Of a stretch of 64,000 nucleotides of DNA, positions 17,130 through 26,379 are shown in pieces. Location of the stretch: contig JAFGIY010000037.1 of NCBI GenBank assembly GCA_016929335.1, positions 83,574 to 147,573 on the forward strand, read 5' to 3'. Each line of letters begins with the position of its first letter. Position 1 is the first letter of the stretch. The notes under the pieces are model-generated. The model worked only from the letters and a program-made list of their open reading frames with translations, did not search any database and was not told the origin of the DNA. A program made the position numbers and the translations under genes. This DNA comes from Acidobacteriota bacterium. Lineage in GTDB: Bacteria; Acidobacteriota; UBA6911.

Positions 17130-18521
17130 TTACTGGGATTCATAGGGAAAAGCGGAGCCGAGTTTTTTTGCAATGCGATCCAGGATCCAATGACCATCCC
17201 ACCATTCTCTGGGATTCACCGGCAAGCCCTGAAGCAGCGTGCAGAAGTGCAGGTGATCGCCTCCTGCGAGCCCGGTTTCACCTGTTTTGCCGATGATTTC
17301 AGCCCTGGTGACATTCTGCCCTTCCTTGACGGCGACGGAAGACAGGTGTCCGTAAATGCTTTGGAGACCGTACCCGTGATCGATCACTACGGCATTGCCG
17401 TAAATGCCGAGGTATCCGGCATAGACCACAATGCCGCTGTTGGCGGCGGGGATAGGAGCCTGCTTTGTTACTGCTAGATCAAATCCAAGGTGAGTCTGGC
17501 GGTCAATCTCCCGCCCCTGATAAAGATAGGTTCTCCGGTCGGCAAATCCGGCCATCACCTTGCCGTTGGGCATCATGAAGAACGGGCTGTTCCAAAGGAA
17601 CTCCGGCTTTGATTTTTGTGCCAGCGCTTTGATCCGTTCGGCATTCTTCTGACGCAGCTCGCGGTTGATGGCAACGTAGTTATCAAGGAGATTGCCGCGA
17701 TCGGTCAGATCAGGGGTCTGGGCCATGATTTCCGGGACCACTTTATTAAGGAATGCATCCGTAATACCCATGTCGTCGGATTTAAAGGATTTTGCAAAAT
17801 ATTGATCGATGAAGCCTCTCTCCGCTTTATTCCCGGCTGCATCTTCAACGACCAGTCGCACATCCAACCGCGCCATATCATAAGGCACCGCGAAGAGCGC
17901 AAACCGGTCCTGCTTCCCGCCGCCGGGAAGGGGATATCCGGGGAACCACCACGCACCGGCCCTTACGCCATCGCGCACCGCGGACTCCCCCACACGGTAG
18001 GTGACGGCCTCGCATCCCCCCTGGGCGGCGTAGGTCTGCGTTGAAGTTATCTGAAGAACCGGCGGGATGAAGTTCACCGGCAGACGGACTTCTTCGACAG
18101 CCGGTTTCGGATGGCGAAGCCATGTGGTTGCCCTATCCGCCGTAACCCTTATTATGGCGTCTCCTCCAGCTAAGCCTGGCATTATGCCTCGGCCCACGTC
18201 AGTCTTCAGCACGTCCTTTTCGGTTTTGGAATCCCATAAGAAAAACTGGGAACCGGACGGATAGCTCTTGTCAATGACGGTGACGGCCTTGTTGCCCTGA
18301 ACAAGCTCGACTCTGGCATGCACTAATCCCCGGCGGGGCTCGGCAATTTCTATGGTTACGGGAGTTTTATTGCCGATCGTGGGTATGGCCGGTTTGATAT
18401 GAATATCCGGAGGGCCTCCAACCAGGAAGAATCCCTGGCCGGCCAAAGCCAGAATGAGGATTACCAACCCTACGAGAATTGCTTTAATTAAAAATCCAGA
18501 ACGATAATTGGTTTCGATCAT
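17130..18521 (-). CDS. M23-family metallopeptidase, membrane-anchored
   Basis: N-terminal transmembrane anchor (residues 10-35), a long Ig-like or coiled middle portion (about 40-330), then a LytM/M23 peptidase domain: zinc ligands in THLGFDLA (about 344) and HLHF (about 423), with GNAVVIDHGYGLQSIYGHLS between. M23 domains cut peptide bridges in peptidoglycan. All catalytic residues look intact, so it is probably an active envelope hydrolase facing the periplasm, 463 residues. It is divergent from the lipoprotein gene at 18749. Confidence 0.9.
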   Translation of the reverse strand: MIETNYRSGFLIKAILVGLVILILALAGQGFFLVGGPPDIHIKPAIPTIGNKTPVTIEIAEPRRGLVHARVELVQGNKAVTVIDKSYPSGSQFFLWDSKTEKDVLKTDVGRGIMPGLAGGDAIIRVTADRATTWLRHPKPAVEEVRLPVNFIPPVLQITSTQTYAAQGGCEAVTYRVGESAVRDGVRAGAWWFPGYPLPGGGKQDRFALFAVPYDMARLDVRLVVEDAAGNKAERGFIDQYFAKSFKSDDMGITDAFLNKVVPEIMAQTPDLTDRGNLLDNYVAINRELRQKNAERIKALAQKSKPEFLWNSPFFMMPNGKVMAGFADRRTYLYQGREIDRQTHLGFDLAVTKQAPIPAANSGIVVYAGYLGIYGNAVVIDHGYGLQSIYGHLSSVAVKEGQNVTRAEIIGKTGETGLAGGDHLHFCTLLQGLPVNPREWWDGHWILDRIAKKLGSAFPYESQ

Positions 18522-18748
18522 TTTTAATCCTGCCGTTTCTTGGTTTCAGTCAGGAATTCTACCATTCCTCAAGTGCTGCAGGCGAAATCTATGCCGGCTT
18601 TTTTTCATGAAAGACGCAGGGACGCCGTTTTCAGACAGAAATGCAGCTATCCGCAGACAATGTTTGTTGCTCTATTGGAGGCCCCAATGTAAAATCCAAA
18701 TGATTGGCCCGCGTTTGGCAAAATGGGATCAAGTACAAGGAGGAAGTG

Positions 18749-19102
18749 ATGAAAAAAATTTGTACCGCCGTTTTGCTCGGTTTGTGGCTCCTGTTTTCCA
18801 TCGGCTGTTCTTCCACTCCTGCCGGAACGGAAAAAATCAAGAACCTTCTGAAAGATCCCGAATCGATCTTAGGCAAGGAAGTGGTATCCGTTGGACTGGC
18901 CGAAACGAAGACCTCGCTTTCCTCTTTTCGGATGTTTAAGTTGTACGATGGTGCAGATTTTATCTGGGTCAAATATCCGGAATCGGTTGAGGAACCTCCG
19001 CAGGGCTACAAAATTCGGGTACACGGCATGCTGCTGCAGGGTGAATTCAACATCATCGGCAAAGTTTACTATCTTGAAGCCAGCAAAGTGACAATGGAGT
19101 AG
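18749..19102 (+). CDS. Small lipoprotein
   Basis: A 117-residue protein with a type II signal peptide: MKKICTAVLLGLWLLFSIGC, the last Cys being the lipidation site (lipobox FSIGC). The mature part has a predicted beta-rich pattern (EVVSVGLAETKTSLSSFRMFKLYDG, YKIRVHGMLLQGEF) suggesting a small barrel such as an OB-fold; this is inference. The ATG at 18749 has AAGGAGGAAG upstream, so the track start 45 bases earlier is rejected. A strong terminator follows. Confidence 0.8.
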   Translation: MKKICTAVLLGLWLLFSIGCSSTPAGTEKIKNLLKDPESILGKEVVSVGLAETKTSLSSFRMFKLYDGADFIWVKYPESVEEPPQGYKIRVHGMLLQGEFNIIGKVYYLEASKVTME

Positions 19103-19174
19103 AGTCCAAGACCGAGCCATCTGGATGATGCTTCTGTCAGGGCGGCTCATTGCAGCCATTCTGAAAGCAAAACC

Positions 19175-19238
19175 AGCCACGAATGGGCACGAATAGCGGC
19201 TAAAAGATTTGATTCGTGTAAATTCGTGGCTTTTTTTC
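19175..19238 (+). terminator. Terminator-like inverted repeat followed by T-run
   Basis: Left arm AGCCACGAATGGGCACGAAT and right arm ATTCGTGTAAATTCGTGGCT pair over most of their length and are followed by TTTTTTT. It sits 72 bp past the lipoprotein gene and directly before the end of the convergent phosphorylase gene. Each arm holds two copies of a CACGAAT word, so it also resembles the arrayed hairpins seen elsewhere in the window. Confidence 0.75.
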
Positions 19239-19241
19239 GGG

Positions 19242-19982
19242 CTAAAGGTAGTGTTCGAGAAAAAGCTTCAGACTTTCTTGTGCCTTTCGAGAGTTTGTTT
19301 TCCACTTGCGATATGTCTTTACCATGCCCCTATCGATAAGCTTTCCGGCGCGGGAAACCATGGTCTTTGAAGGATCGTGGGAAAAGGGCTCCAAAAACGC
19401 GTCGTTGGCTTCGTCGCTTATGGCACGGATGCAGCTGAGCGGAACATTTCGGGATGCTGCGATACGTGCAAACGCTGCCGTCTCCATATCCACAATCGAA
19501 GCGTGAAATCTGCCAAAAAGAAGGCTCTTGTGCGCCGGATTGCCTAATACATAAGACGAAGTCAAAGCATCTCCAATGGATGTCTTGAGGCCAAGAGACC
19601 CGGCGGACCAGGCAAGCATTTCGCTCTCCGTCAAATCAAAGGCACCCTCCAGCCGAACATTTTCCCATGCAGCATTATCTTCAGGAAGACTGAATGCCGA
19701 GGCTCGTGCAACTGCCACCAGATCTCCCACTCTTAAAACCGGATCCAGTGCTCCTGCATAGCCGATCACCAGGACGTGAGAAGCTTCGATCCATTTCAGC
19801 GCTTCTTCAAGTCTTGCTGCAGATCGTTTGGGGCCAACGCCTGACTGCAAAAAACCTATTGTTTTCTCGCCGCGATCGGCATGCCAGAGGCTGAGGCTCC
19901 GGTTGGGGAATTTCCTATGCCGGCAACACAGATCCATTGCCGTCCTGAGTTCCTCTTCTAATGCGGCTGCAATCAATAGCAT
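19242..19982 (-). CDS. Nucleoside phosphorylase-family protein (MTAN/HpnG-like)
   Basis: PNP/UDP phosphorylase fold of 246 residues. Family features: IAAALEEELRTA at the N-terminus, LQSGVGPKRSAARLEEAL, VIGYAGALDPVLRVGDLV, and the C-terminal substrate block IVDMETAAFARIAASRNVPLSCIRAISDEA. This resembles methylthioadenosine/SAH nucleosidases and hopanoid-associated phosphorylase HpnG, which acts on adenosylhopane; no hopanoid genes are nearby, so the substrate is open. It is convergent with the lipoprotein gene. Confidence 0.82.
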   Translation of the reverse strand: MLLIAAALEEELRTAMDLCCRHRKFPNRSLSLWHADRGEKTIGFLQSGVGPKRSAARLEEALKWIEASHVLVIGYAGALDPVLRVGDLVAVARASAFSLPEDNAAWENVRLEGAFDLTESEMLAWSAGSLGLKTSIGDALTSSYVLGNPAHKSLLFGRFHASIVDMETAAFARIAASRNVPLSCIRAISDEANDAFLEPFSHDPSKTMVSRAGKLIDRGMVKTYRKWKTNSRKAQESLKLFLEHYL

Positions 19983-20274
19983 AGGCGTCCAAGCATAGGG
20001 CGGCTGCTATAAGGAGTAAAGCAAGATCGCTGCAAATCCGTTTCCACAGATATTTCCGGTCTGTTCGCACCGTCATTCGACGTGAAACTCTCCGCTCTGC
20101 CTTTCATCCAATTATTTGGGCGCGTTGATGATAATGTTGAACGCACAGCGCGCATTCAGATATATTTCGAAAAGCAATGGAATTAATTATTCCTGCATCC
20201 GCTTCCAGAGCCGACCGGCAAGAGTCTGGCATCGTTATGAACAGACGTCGAAAGGAATGCAAGGTTATCGGGAT

Positions 20275-21234
20275 ATGAAAACTTTCACTTTGATGATCCT
20301 CCTGGTGTTTTTCCCCGCATTGCAGCCAGAAGCCGGGCTCCATGAGGGAAAAGAGCTTTATGCAAAGGGAAAATACAGTCATGCAGCAGACGCATTTCAG
20401 AAGCTTGCGGATGCGTCTCCATCAAATACTGAGGTCAGGATTTGGCTGGGGAGGTCTTACCTGAAAATGCGCCAATGGGATCGGGCGGTTCGAGAAATGG
20501 AAAAGGCGGTGCAGATCCAGCCCGACAATGCGTACTATCATCTATGGCTTGGCCGCGCATGCGGGGATCGGGCTTCGAATTCTAGCTTTATTACCGCTCC
20601 CGGCTGGGCTCGCCGTGTCCTGAAGGAATTCGAAACAGCCAGGAAGCTTGCTCCGGAAAATCTGGATGTGCGGTTTGATCTGCTTGAATATTATCTGGAA
20701 GCCCCCGGAATTATGGGCGGAGGAAAGGGCAAGGCGGAAGCCGAAGCGCAGGCGATTGCCGGGTTGAACAGCGAAAAGGGATACATTGCGCGGGCAACGA
20801 TCCATATTAAAAACAAAAAGTGGGATATGGCCCGCAAAGAGCTGGAGAAGGCTGTTTTGGAATACCCGCAATCCGTCAGCGCGTTCAATGATCTGGCAGG
20901 CTTTCTTCTTGACCGGAATGATTATGAAGAGGCGCTCCACTACGCGAATAAGGCATTGCTTCTGGAAAGCAATTCCAAACGAGCGCGGCTAATCGCGGCA
21001 GCGGCAAAAATCCGGCTGAAAACGGACCTTGATGAAACCGCAAAGACATTTCAGGATTTCGTGGCAGGCTCGCTGAGAGACGGGGATCCCTCTTTTGAAG
21101 AGGTATATTATTGGCTGGGAGAGTGCTTTCTGGCTAAAGGAGACAAAGCGAAAGCAAAGGAATCCTTCAAATCCGCGCTCATTTATAATCCGGAGTACGG
21201 CAGGGCAAAAGAGAGTCTCTCCAAATTGAAATAG
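20275..21234 (+). CDS. Secreted TPR-repeat protein
   Basis: About 319 residues. A signal peptide (MKTFTLMILLVFFPALQPEAG) leads into at least five tetratricopeptide repeats: ELYAKGKYSHAADAFQKLADASP, REMEKAVQIQPDNAYYHLWLGRA, and near the end AKESFKSALIYNPEYGRAKESL. TPRs bind protein partners. The track ORF starts 159 bases upstream; the internal ATG at 20275 is chosen because the signal peptide begins there. The TolC gene follows about 190 bp on. Likely periplasmic or outer-membrane associated. Confidence 0.82.
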   Translation: MKTFTLMILLVFFPALQPEAGLHEGKELYAKGKYSHAADAFQKLADASPSNTEVRIWLGRSYLKMRQWDRAVREMEKAVQIQPDNAYYHLWLGRACGDRASNSSFITAPGWARRVLKEFETARKLAPENLDVRFDLLEYYLEAPGIMGGGKGKAEAEAQAIAGLNSEKGYIARATIHIKNKKWDMARKELEKAVLEYPQSVSAFNDLAGFLLDRNDYEEALHYANKALLLESNSKRARLIAAAAKIRLKTDLDETAKTFQDFVAGSLRDGDPSFEEVYYWLGECFLAKGDKAKAKESFKSALIYNPEYGRAKESLSKLK

Positions 21235-21426
21235 TTTTGTATATTTTGCCGAAGCAGCCCGTTCCGTGCCAAATAACTGGCCGGTCCAAAGCGGGCTTAT
21301 TCAAGCAATACAGAAACCTGCATCCACACTGAATGCCTGACTGAAACCAGCGGGCATCGATAAAACCTATCGATGTGGTTCAGGCTGACAGGGATGCGAA
21401 ACCGAGATCGATTGAGGCACTCAGGT

Positions 21427-22758
21427 ATGAATAAACCGACAAAAATCCTGTTTCTGATATGCGCTGTATGCTTCAGCTTTGCGGGCAGGCTTTACGCCAC
21501 AGACTCGGACGGGCATGATTCGCAGCGTGAAATTCGAACTCTAACGGTTCAGGAAGCGGTTCGAATGGCGTTGTCGCGTTCACCGGAGGTTTTGCTGGCG
21601 GAAGCCCGCGCCCTCCGGGCTAGAGAAGCTCTGCGCGAAAGCCGATCGGTGAACCGTCTTCAGGTATATGCCGGAACGGGACTGGCATATAACAACGGCT
21701 TCCCGCTAAGCATTGAAGGCTCCGCTCCATCGATTTTCCAGGTTAATGCGAGTCAGCCTTTTCTCAGCAAAAAAAACTCGAATCTGATTCGCGAAGCCGA
21801 GGAATCCGACAAGGCAAGCCGTTTTGGAACGGAATCGGCGCGCAATGAGCTTGCCTTACAAACGGCGTCGGTCTATTACGAGCTGCATCAGGCTCGAAAA
21901 ATTATAGAACTGGCATCCGGCAGAGTGGACGCAATACAGAAACAGCAGAAGCATGTTGAGACTCTGCTCGACGCCGGCAAAGTTCTCCCTGTCGATGTGA
22001 CGCTTATAAAAACCGCCGCACTTTCTGCCCGGCAACAACTGCTGATCGCCCGGGAACAGGCAATCGTTGCGGAAAAGGAAATCCGTGAATGGACCGGCTT
22101 GCCGGAGGAGATCGTGATCCGTACCGTCGAACCGCAGATTGACGGCTCCGATCTGGAGATTCCGGAAGAAACGCTCTACCAGAAGGCTCTCGTGAAACTT
22201 CCGGCAATTCTCCAGGCAGAAGCGGAAGTCCGGGCAAAGGACTTTCATGTTCAATCGGACAGAGGAGAATACCTGCCACAGATGGAAATTGTCAGCGAGT
22301 ATGCTTTGCTCAGCCGTGCCAACAATTACGCCGATTATTTCAGCCAATTCAAACGGCATAATTATTTGATCGGGCTTTCGTTGAAAGTCCCGATCTTCAA
22401 CGGATCCGGCACCAGCGCAAGAATCGCCCAGAGCCGCCAGAATGCGTCGGAATCGCGCATCAGGCTGCAGCAGATAAAGTCGAACCTGAAGCTGGAAATC
22501 CGGCGTGGCTTCAGCGCTTTGCGCATTGCGACGGGAGCCGTGGATCTTGCGCGTAACGACGTTGAAGCCGCGCGTGAAGTGGCCCGTGTAAATCAGACGT
22601 TGATGGAAAGCGGCCGTATTACGACGAAAGAACTTGAGGATTTCCGCTCGCAACTGTTGCAGAAAGAGCTGGCGCTGCTTAATGCGGATCAGGATCTTTT
22701 TCGGCGGAAACTGGAGCTGCTGCAATCCGCAGGTTCCATGCTGACCGCAGTTCAGTAG
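21427..22758 (+). CDS. TolC-family outer membrane efflux protein
   Basis: Signal peptide MNKPTKILFLICAVCFSFAG, then two tandem OEP-type coiled-coil halves: first half opens LTVQEAVRMALSRSPEVLLAEARALRAREAL, second opens YQKALVKLPAILQAEAEVRAKDF, each with the long heptad helices typical of TolC; YLIGLSLKVPIFNGSGTSARI is the family beta-strand/turn. TolC trimers form an outer-membrane and periplasmic channel for efflux or type I secretion. No inner-membrane pump or adaptor gene lies beside it. The start is set at 21427 where the signal peptide begins. It supports a diderm envelope. Confidence 0.9.
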   Translation: MNKPTKILFLICAVCFSFAGRLYATDSDGHDSQREIRTLTVQEAVRMALSRSPEVLLAEARALRAREALRESRSVNRLQVYAGTGLAYNNGFPLSIEGSAPSIFQVNASQPFLSKKNSNLIREAEESDKASRFGTESARNELALQTASVYYELHQARKIIELASGRVDAIQKQQKHVETLLDAGKVLPVDVTLIKTAALSARQQLLIAREQAIVAEKEIREWTGLPEEIVIRTVEPQIDGSDLEIPEETLYQKALVKLPAILQAEAEVRAKDFHVQSDRGEYLPQMEIVSEYALLSRANNYADYFSQFKRHNYLIGLSLKVPIFNGSGTSARIAQSRQNASESRIRLQQIKSNLKLEIRRGFSALRIATGAVDLARNDVEAAREVARVNQTLMESGRITTKELEDFRSQLLQKELALLNADQDLFRRKLELLQSAGSMLTAVQ

Positions 22759-22876
22759 CCCGGCTTGCATTTGGATCCGTTTATCCCGGGCCGGCATTTT
22801 CCGTAAATGGACGGGAGCAATCGGCCCCGCTTCGGTGTCTAAACGTGTTAGACATTCTCAAAATCAGGGAGCGATG

Positions 22877-24631
22877 ATGAACTCACAGCAGACAAGAATC
22901 GCACTGGGCGTGATCGCAATTGTGCTGTTTGCGTGGCTGGTCTCTCCGTTGCTGTTTTCCGTGCGGGAGGCCCCACAGCCTCCGGTCCGGATTTCACTTT
23001 CATTTGATGCATCCAAAGCCCACGCAGTCACCGAAGAATTTGTCAGGAAGTTCCCGAACCGCATCTTTGGAAGCCTTGAGTCCCGGCAGCCGACCGGATA
23101 CCTGCAAGACTGCCTTTCGGAAATGGGCTATGAAATCAGCTATTCGCATTTTGACGGACGGATTGCCGGCAAAAACAAAACAGGAAGAAATGTGCTGGCA
23201 TATAAGCAGGGCTCAATCGATGAAATTCTGGCAATAGTGGCCCATTTCGATACAGCCCGAACAACAGCGCAGGGCGCGGCAGATAATGGATCCGGGGTAG
23301 GCGTCCTGCTGGAAATGGCTCGCATCTTTGCCGCAAATCCAACGCGCAGAAGTCTGCTGCTGATATTTTCCGATGGAGGGGTCTGGGGCAGTCTCGGAGC
23401 ACGTGATATTGCCGAAAATAATCCTCAGCGGGCAAAAATCGTGGCCGTTCTCACTCTGGACCACGTGGTTCCAGGAGATGTATCGGCGCTATGCCTCCAG
23501 GAAACCGGCCAACTGGGTGGATATACTCCCTCCTGGTTGCGTCAGCTGGCTCGCCAGGCAGCCGAAGCGCAAGGCATGCCGGTCGTTCAGGCCTCCGCGT
23601 TTCCAGAGCATTTTGAACGAGCTCTTTTGGTCTCCTCCGCCGATCAGGGCCCTTTCCTGAAAGCGGGCATTCCCGCCATTAATCTCGGCAGTCTATCCAC
23701 AGATCCCTCTCGGGCAAAAGCCATCCGTCATTCGTTGCAGGATACCATTGAAAACCTCAGGACTGCCGGCTTCGAAAAATATGGACGTGCTGCGGAGTGC
23801 ACCGTTCGAATGCTGGATGATCTGCAATCTATTCCAGAGGGATCGGCGGGGTCTCTGCGGCTGTGGGATTCGCTCTTTCTGAAGCCGGCTGCGATGCCTG
23901 TTCTTCACGCCTTTTCATTCCTGCCTGTAGCATTCATTTTATATTTTTATGCGAAGAATCATTGCGGACGGCTGAATTCTCTTGGAATCGGCCGGGAACT
24001 GCTGGTCTGTCTGGGGACAATTCTTCCTTTCCTGGCAGTCTATTTCTTCATAGGCCTGGCTCGTGCCCTGCGCCGTATTCCGATCTATGCTCTATACCCC
24101 GCAACCGACAAAGATCCGGTTCTGCTGAATCCGGCGTGGAATGTCCTTGGCATCATTCTGGCCGCTTCGTTGTTCCTTGCAGCTTTCTTTTACATTATAG
24201 GCAGGTATTCGGTCCGGGATTTGCCAAAGCCCGATTTTTATGTATCCAAGCTGGTCCTGCTTGCATTAATGCTGATCATAGTGGTGCCTGCGCTGTTGCG
24301 CAATTCTTATTGGGCAACCTCTTTTTTGCTTCTTCCGGCCTGGGTCTGGGCCCTGGTCGGACCGGGTAGAAGCCGGACCGACCGGTTGCGGAATGCAGTC
24401 TGGGTCCTGCTTGCCGGCGTTCCCTATTATGCCGCCCTGTGGATTTATTCCTCCCGGCTTGATCTCGGATGGAATTATATCTGGTATCAGGTCCTTGCCC
24501 TGAGTTCCGGATTGTTTCCCGCCTCCGGTTTCATGCTGGGATCGGCGGCCGTCGCTCTCGGGATACGGTTTCTGGTAATCCAGACCCGAGAAATGCGCCC
24601 AGGGAAGCAGGCAGTTACTGGTCCTCAATAG
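22877..24631 (+). CDS. M28-like membrane protein, probably catalytically impaired
   Basis: N-terminal membrane anchor, an M28 (zinc aminopeptidase) domain to about residue 325, then about six or seven hydrophobic helices. Metal ligands are recognisable: His in AHFDTA, Asp in AADNGSGVG, Asp in LTLDHVV, and His in IRHSLQDT. The position of the catalytic/metal Glu-Glu pair, normally DGEEWG, reads SDGGVWGSLG (codons GAT GGA GGG GTC TGG), so both glutamates are gone. I infer loss or change of peptidase activity. GGGAG lies five bases before the ATG at 22877; 22874 is an alternative. It follows tolC by about 115 bp and may be co-transcribed. Confidence 0.8.
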   Translation: MNSQQTRIALGVIAIVLFAWLVSPLLFSVREAPQPPVRISLSFDASKAHAVTEEFVRKFPNRIFGSLESRQPTGYLQDCLSEMGYEISYSHFDGRIAGKNKTGRNVLAYKQGSIDEILAIVAHFDTARTTAQGAADNGSGVGVLLEMARIFAANPTRRSLLLIFSDGGVWGSLGARDIAENNPQRAKIVAVLTLDHVVPGDVSALCLQETGQLGGYTPSWLRQLARQAAEAQGMPVVQASAFPEHFERALLVSSADQGPFLKAGIPAINLGSLSTDPSRAKAIRHSLQDTIENLRTAGFEKYGRAAECTVRMLDDLQSIPEGSAGSLRLWDSLFLKPAAMPVLHAFSFLPVAFILYFYAKNHCGRLNSLGIGRELLVCLGTILPFLAVYFFIGLARALRRIPIYALYPATDKDPVLLNPAWNVLGIILAASLFLAAFFYIIGRYSVRDLPKPDFYVSKLVLLALMLIIVVPALLRNSYWATSFLLLPAWVWALVGPGRSRTDRLRNAVWVLLAGVPYYAALWIYSSRLDLGWNYIWYQVLALSSGLFPASGFMLGSAAVALGIRFLVIQTREMRPGKQAVTGPQ

Positions 24632-24648
24632 TGAAGAAGGAGTTTGCT

Positions 24649-25491
24649 CTAATTGGAGGCGCAGACGATATTGCGAAGCATATGAATGTGGCTTTGTATA
24701 TTGGTGCTGTCTTCGGGGGCTACGGTATTAGCCAGGTAAGATTCCAAATCTGCGAGTGCTTTGGCAAAGAGGCTGGTCTGCATGTAGAGAAGTCCCCGAT
24801 CGCGCAATTCGGACGGCATGCTGGGATTTAGCATCAGGATCTTATCAATCGCGGAGAGGGCTTTGAAATATTGCTCCTTTTGCGTGTAAATGTCTTTGAG
24901 ATTGTAAAGCATTCGGGTGAGGATCATCCTTTTTTGCATTGGCTGAAGAAGTGAAGAACTCATTTCCATGGATCCCTTATATATCCTGTCCAGGAGTTCC
25001 TGGCAATCATTCAAAGTCAGGATCCTTCCCATATTGAAGGGATCAATGATGATATCCCGGTCATTGTCTGCATGTTTTACCAGGAAGTGCCCGGGAAAGC
25101 CGACGCCCTGGATGTGAAAATCAATTCGCTTGGCTACTTCCATATAAATGACTGAAAGAGAAATGGGTATTCCCAGCTTTCGATCCAGCACTACATTCAG
25201 ATAGCTGTTTCTCGGATCGTAGTAGTCGTCGCTATTTCCCCGCAAGCCTTCCTGCACAAAAAGCGCTTCATTGATGGCCTCAATTACATTGACAGCGGAT
25301 CGATCCGCGCCGACGATGACGTCTGCGCGTGCTGCAAGCGTATCCATTCTTCGCAGATATGCCTGCAGATCCAGGTCGGGATACTCCTCCAGCGCAATTA
25401 TCAGAGCGGCGCGATCAAGGGGCAGGGCTGTTTCATCCAGTTGCGCGATTTCTGAGAAGAATTGGCGGGCTCGAAGAGCTTGAATGATCAC
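24649..25491 (-). CDS. SirB1-family transglutaminase-like/TPR protein
   Basis: 280 residues. N-terminal half is the Transglut_core2 (SirB1) domain: INEALFVQEGLRGNSDDYYDPRNSYLNVVLDRKLGIPISLSVIYMEVAKR, with GFPGHFLVKH (likely active-site His) and IIIDPFNMG. The usual catalytic Cys is not evident at the GIPISLS position, so activity is uncertain. The C-terminal part has TPR-like helices (YFKALSAIDKILMLNPSMPSELRDRGLLYMQ). The start overlaps the stop of the upstream HAD gene by 4 bp, so the two are coupled. The cellular role of the family is not well defined. Confidence 0.85.
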   Translation of the reverse strand: MIIQALRARQFFSEIAQLDETALPLDRAALIIALEEYPDLDLQAYLRRMDTLAARADVIVGADRSAVNVIEAINEALFVQEGLRGNSDDYYDPRNSYLNVVLDRKLGIPISLSVIYMEVAKRIDFHIQGVGFPGHFLVKHADNDRDIIIDPFNMGRILTLNDCQELLDRIYKGSMEMSSSLLQPMQKRMILTRMLYNLKDIYTQKEQYFKALSAIDKILMLNPSMPSELRDRGLLYMQTSLFAKALADLESYLANTVAPEDSTNIQSHIHMLRNIVCASN

Positions 25492-26177
25492 TCAGATCCC
25501 CCGAAAAGATCTTGCAGGCTATCCACTCGTACCTCATCCAGCGAATTTATAATCCTGTTTGCGGCGGCCAATGCTTCGCGCGGATAGCTGTTGGTAACTG
25601 CCATACAGGCCATGCCGGCAGCGCGAGCTCCGCTTATGCCGGCGACTGAATCTTCTATAACAAGGCATTCTTCAGGCTTGATAGGGTATCCATTCAAAGC
25701 TGCGTTCAGTCGTTCCAGCGCCAGCAGGAAACTCTCGGGATGGGGTTTCCCAAGGTGAAAGTCCTCCGCCGCCACGACTGCTAAAAAATAGCGTTTGAGA
25801 TCGGTACATTCCAGCGTTGTCTCTATTTCCTCACGCCGGGCTCCCGACGCCAGAGCCAGCGGATAGTGCTCGGCGGCCGCTTGAATGAAATGAGAGGCTC
25901 CCGGCAGCAACGGGAAACCGCCCCGTAGCAGATCCTGATAATAGTGAGACTTGCGGGAGAGCGCTTCCTCGCGCTCTTTTACACTCAGGGGGAAGGAATG
26001 ATCGCGGCAGATGGATTCCAGGCATTGCGTGTCATCGAATGGCAGATATTTTTCCCAGTAGGCTTCTCTGGTCAGATGAATTCCAAAGTCCGCGACAGTA
26101 TCCCTCATCGCAGCAAAATGAAGCGGTTCATCGTTCAGTATTACACCATTAAAGTCAAAAACGATCGCTTTCAGCAT
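25488..26177 (-). CDS. HAD-family phosphatase (beta-phosphoglucomutase-like)
   Basis: HAD-superfamily enzyme of 229 residues with a cap domain. Motif I is FDFNGVILNDEPLHF, so the second Asp of the usual DxD is Asn; this form recurs in a subgroup of these phosphatases, as far as I recall, and may be functional. Motif II is LASGA, motif III includes HLGKPHPESFLLAL, motif IV CLVIEDSVAGISGARAAGM. The substrate is unknown, probably a small phosphorylated sugar or similar. It is the first gene of a two-gene unit with the SirB1-like protein. Confidence 0.85.
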   Translation of the reverse strand: MLKAIVFDFNGVILNDEPLHFAAMRDTVADFGIHLTREAYWEKYLPFDDTQCLESICRDHSFPLSVKEREEALSRKSHYYQDLLRGGFPLLPGASHFIQAAAEHYPLALASGARREEIETTLECTDLKRYFLAVVAAEDFHLGKPHPESFLLALERLNAALNGYPIKPEECLVIEDSVAGISGARAAGMACMAVTNSYPREALAAANRIINSLDEVRVDSLQDLFGGSE

Positions 26178-26204
26178 TTAGTCCCCTACTTATACCACAG
26201 TTGG

Positions 26205-26255
26205 CAGCTGCCAGTCGTTATTAGTCGGCAGTCATTAGCAGTCTGCAGTTGCTTG
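26205..26255. repeat. Degenerate short repeat related to the AGTCGGC arrays
   Basis: The spacer upstream of the HAD gene contains TTGGCAGCTGCCAGTCGTTATTAGTCGGCAGTCATTAGCAG in which AGTCGKY-type heptamers recur with drift. It resembles the well-preserved arrays at 62273 and 63829. I treat it as an old copy. Confidence 0.45.
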
Positions 26256-26379
26256 GAAAAACCAGGGGCGGTCTCACGATATCTCCTGGCCGGCAATGCG
26301 GATTGATGATCCGAGCAGTTGGGACCGGCGGCTTTTAGCGGCCGATCCCGATTGGATTTGCTATAGCGTTGCTGCTCCC

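Noticed and set aside
21856-22797. 313-residue minus-strand ORF opposite the TolC gene
   Set aside because: Antisense shadow of the TolC coiled-coil region.
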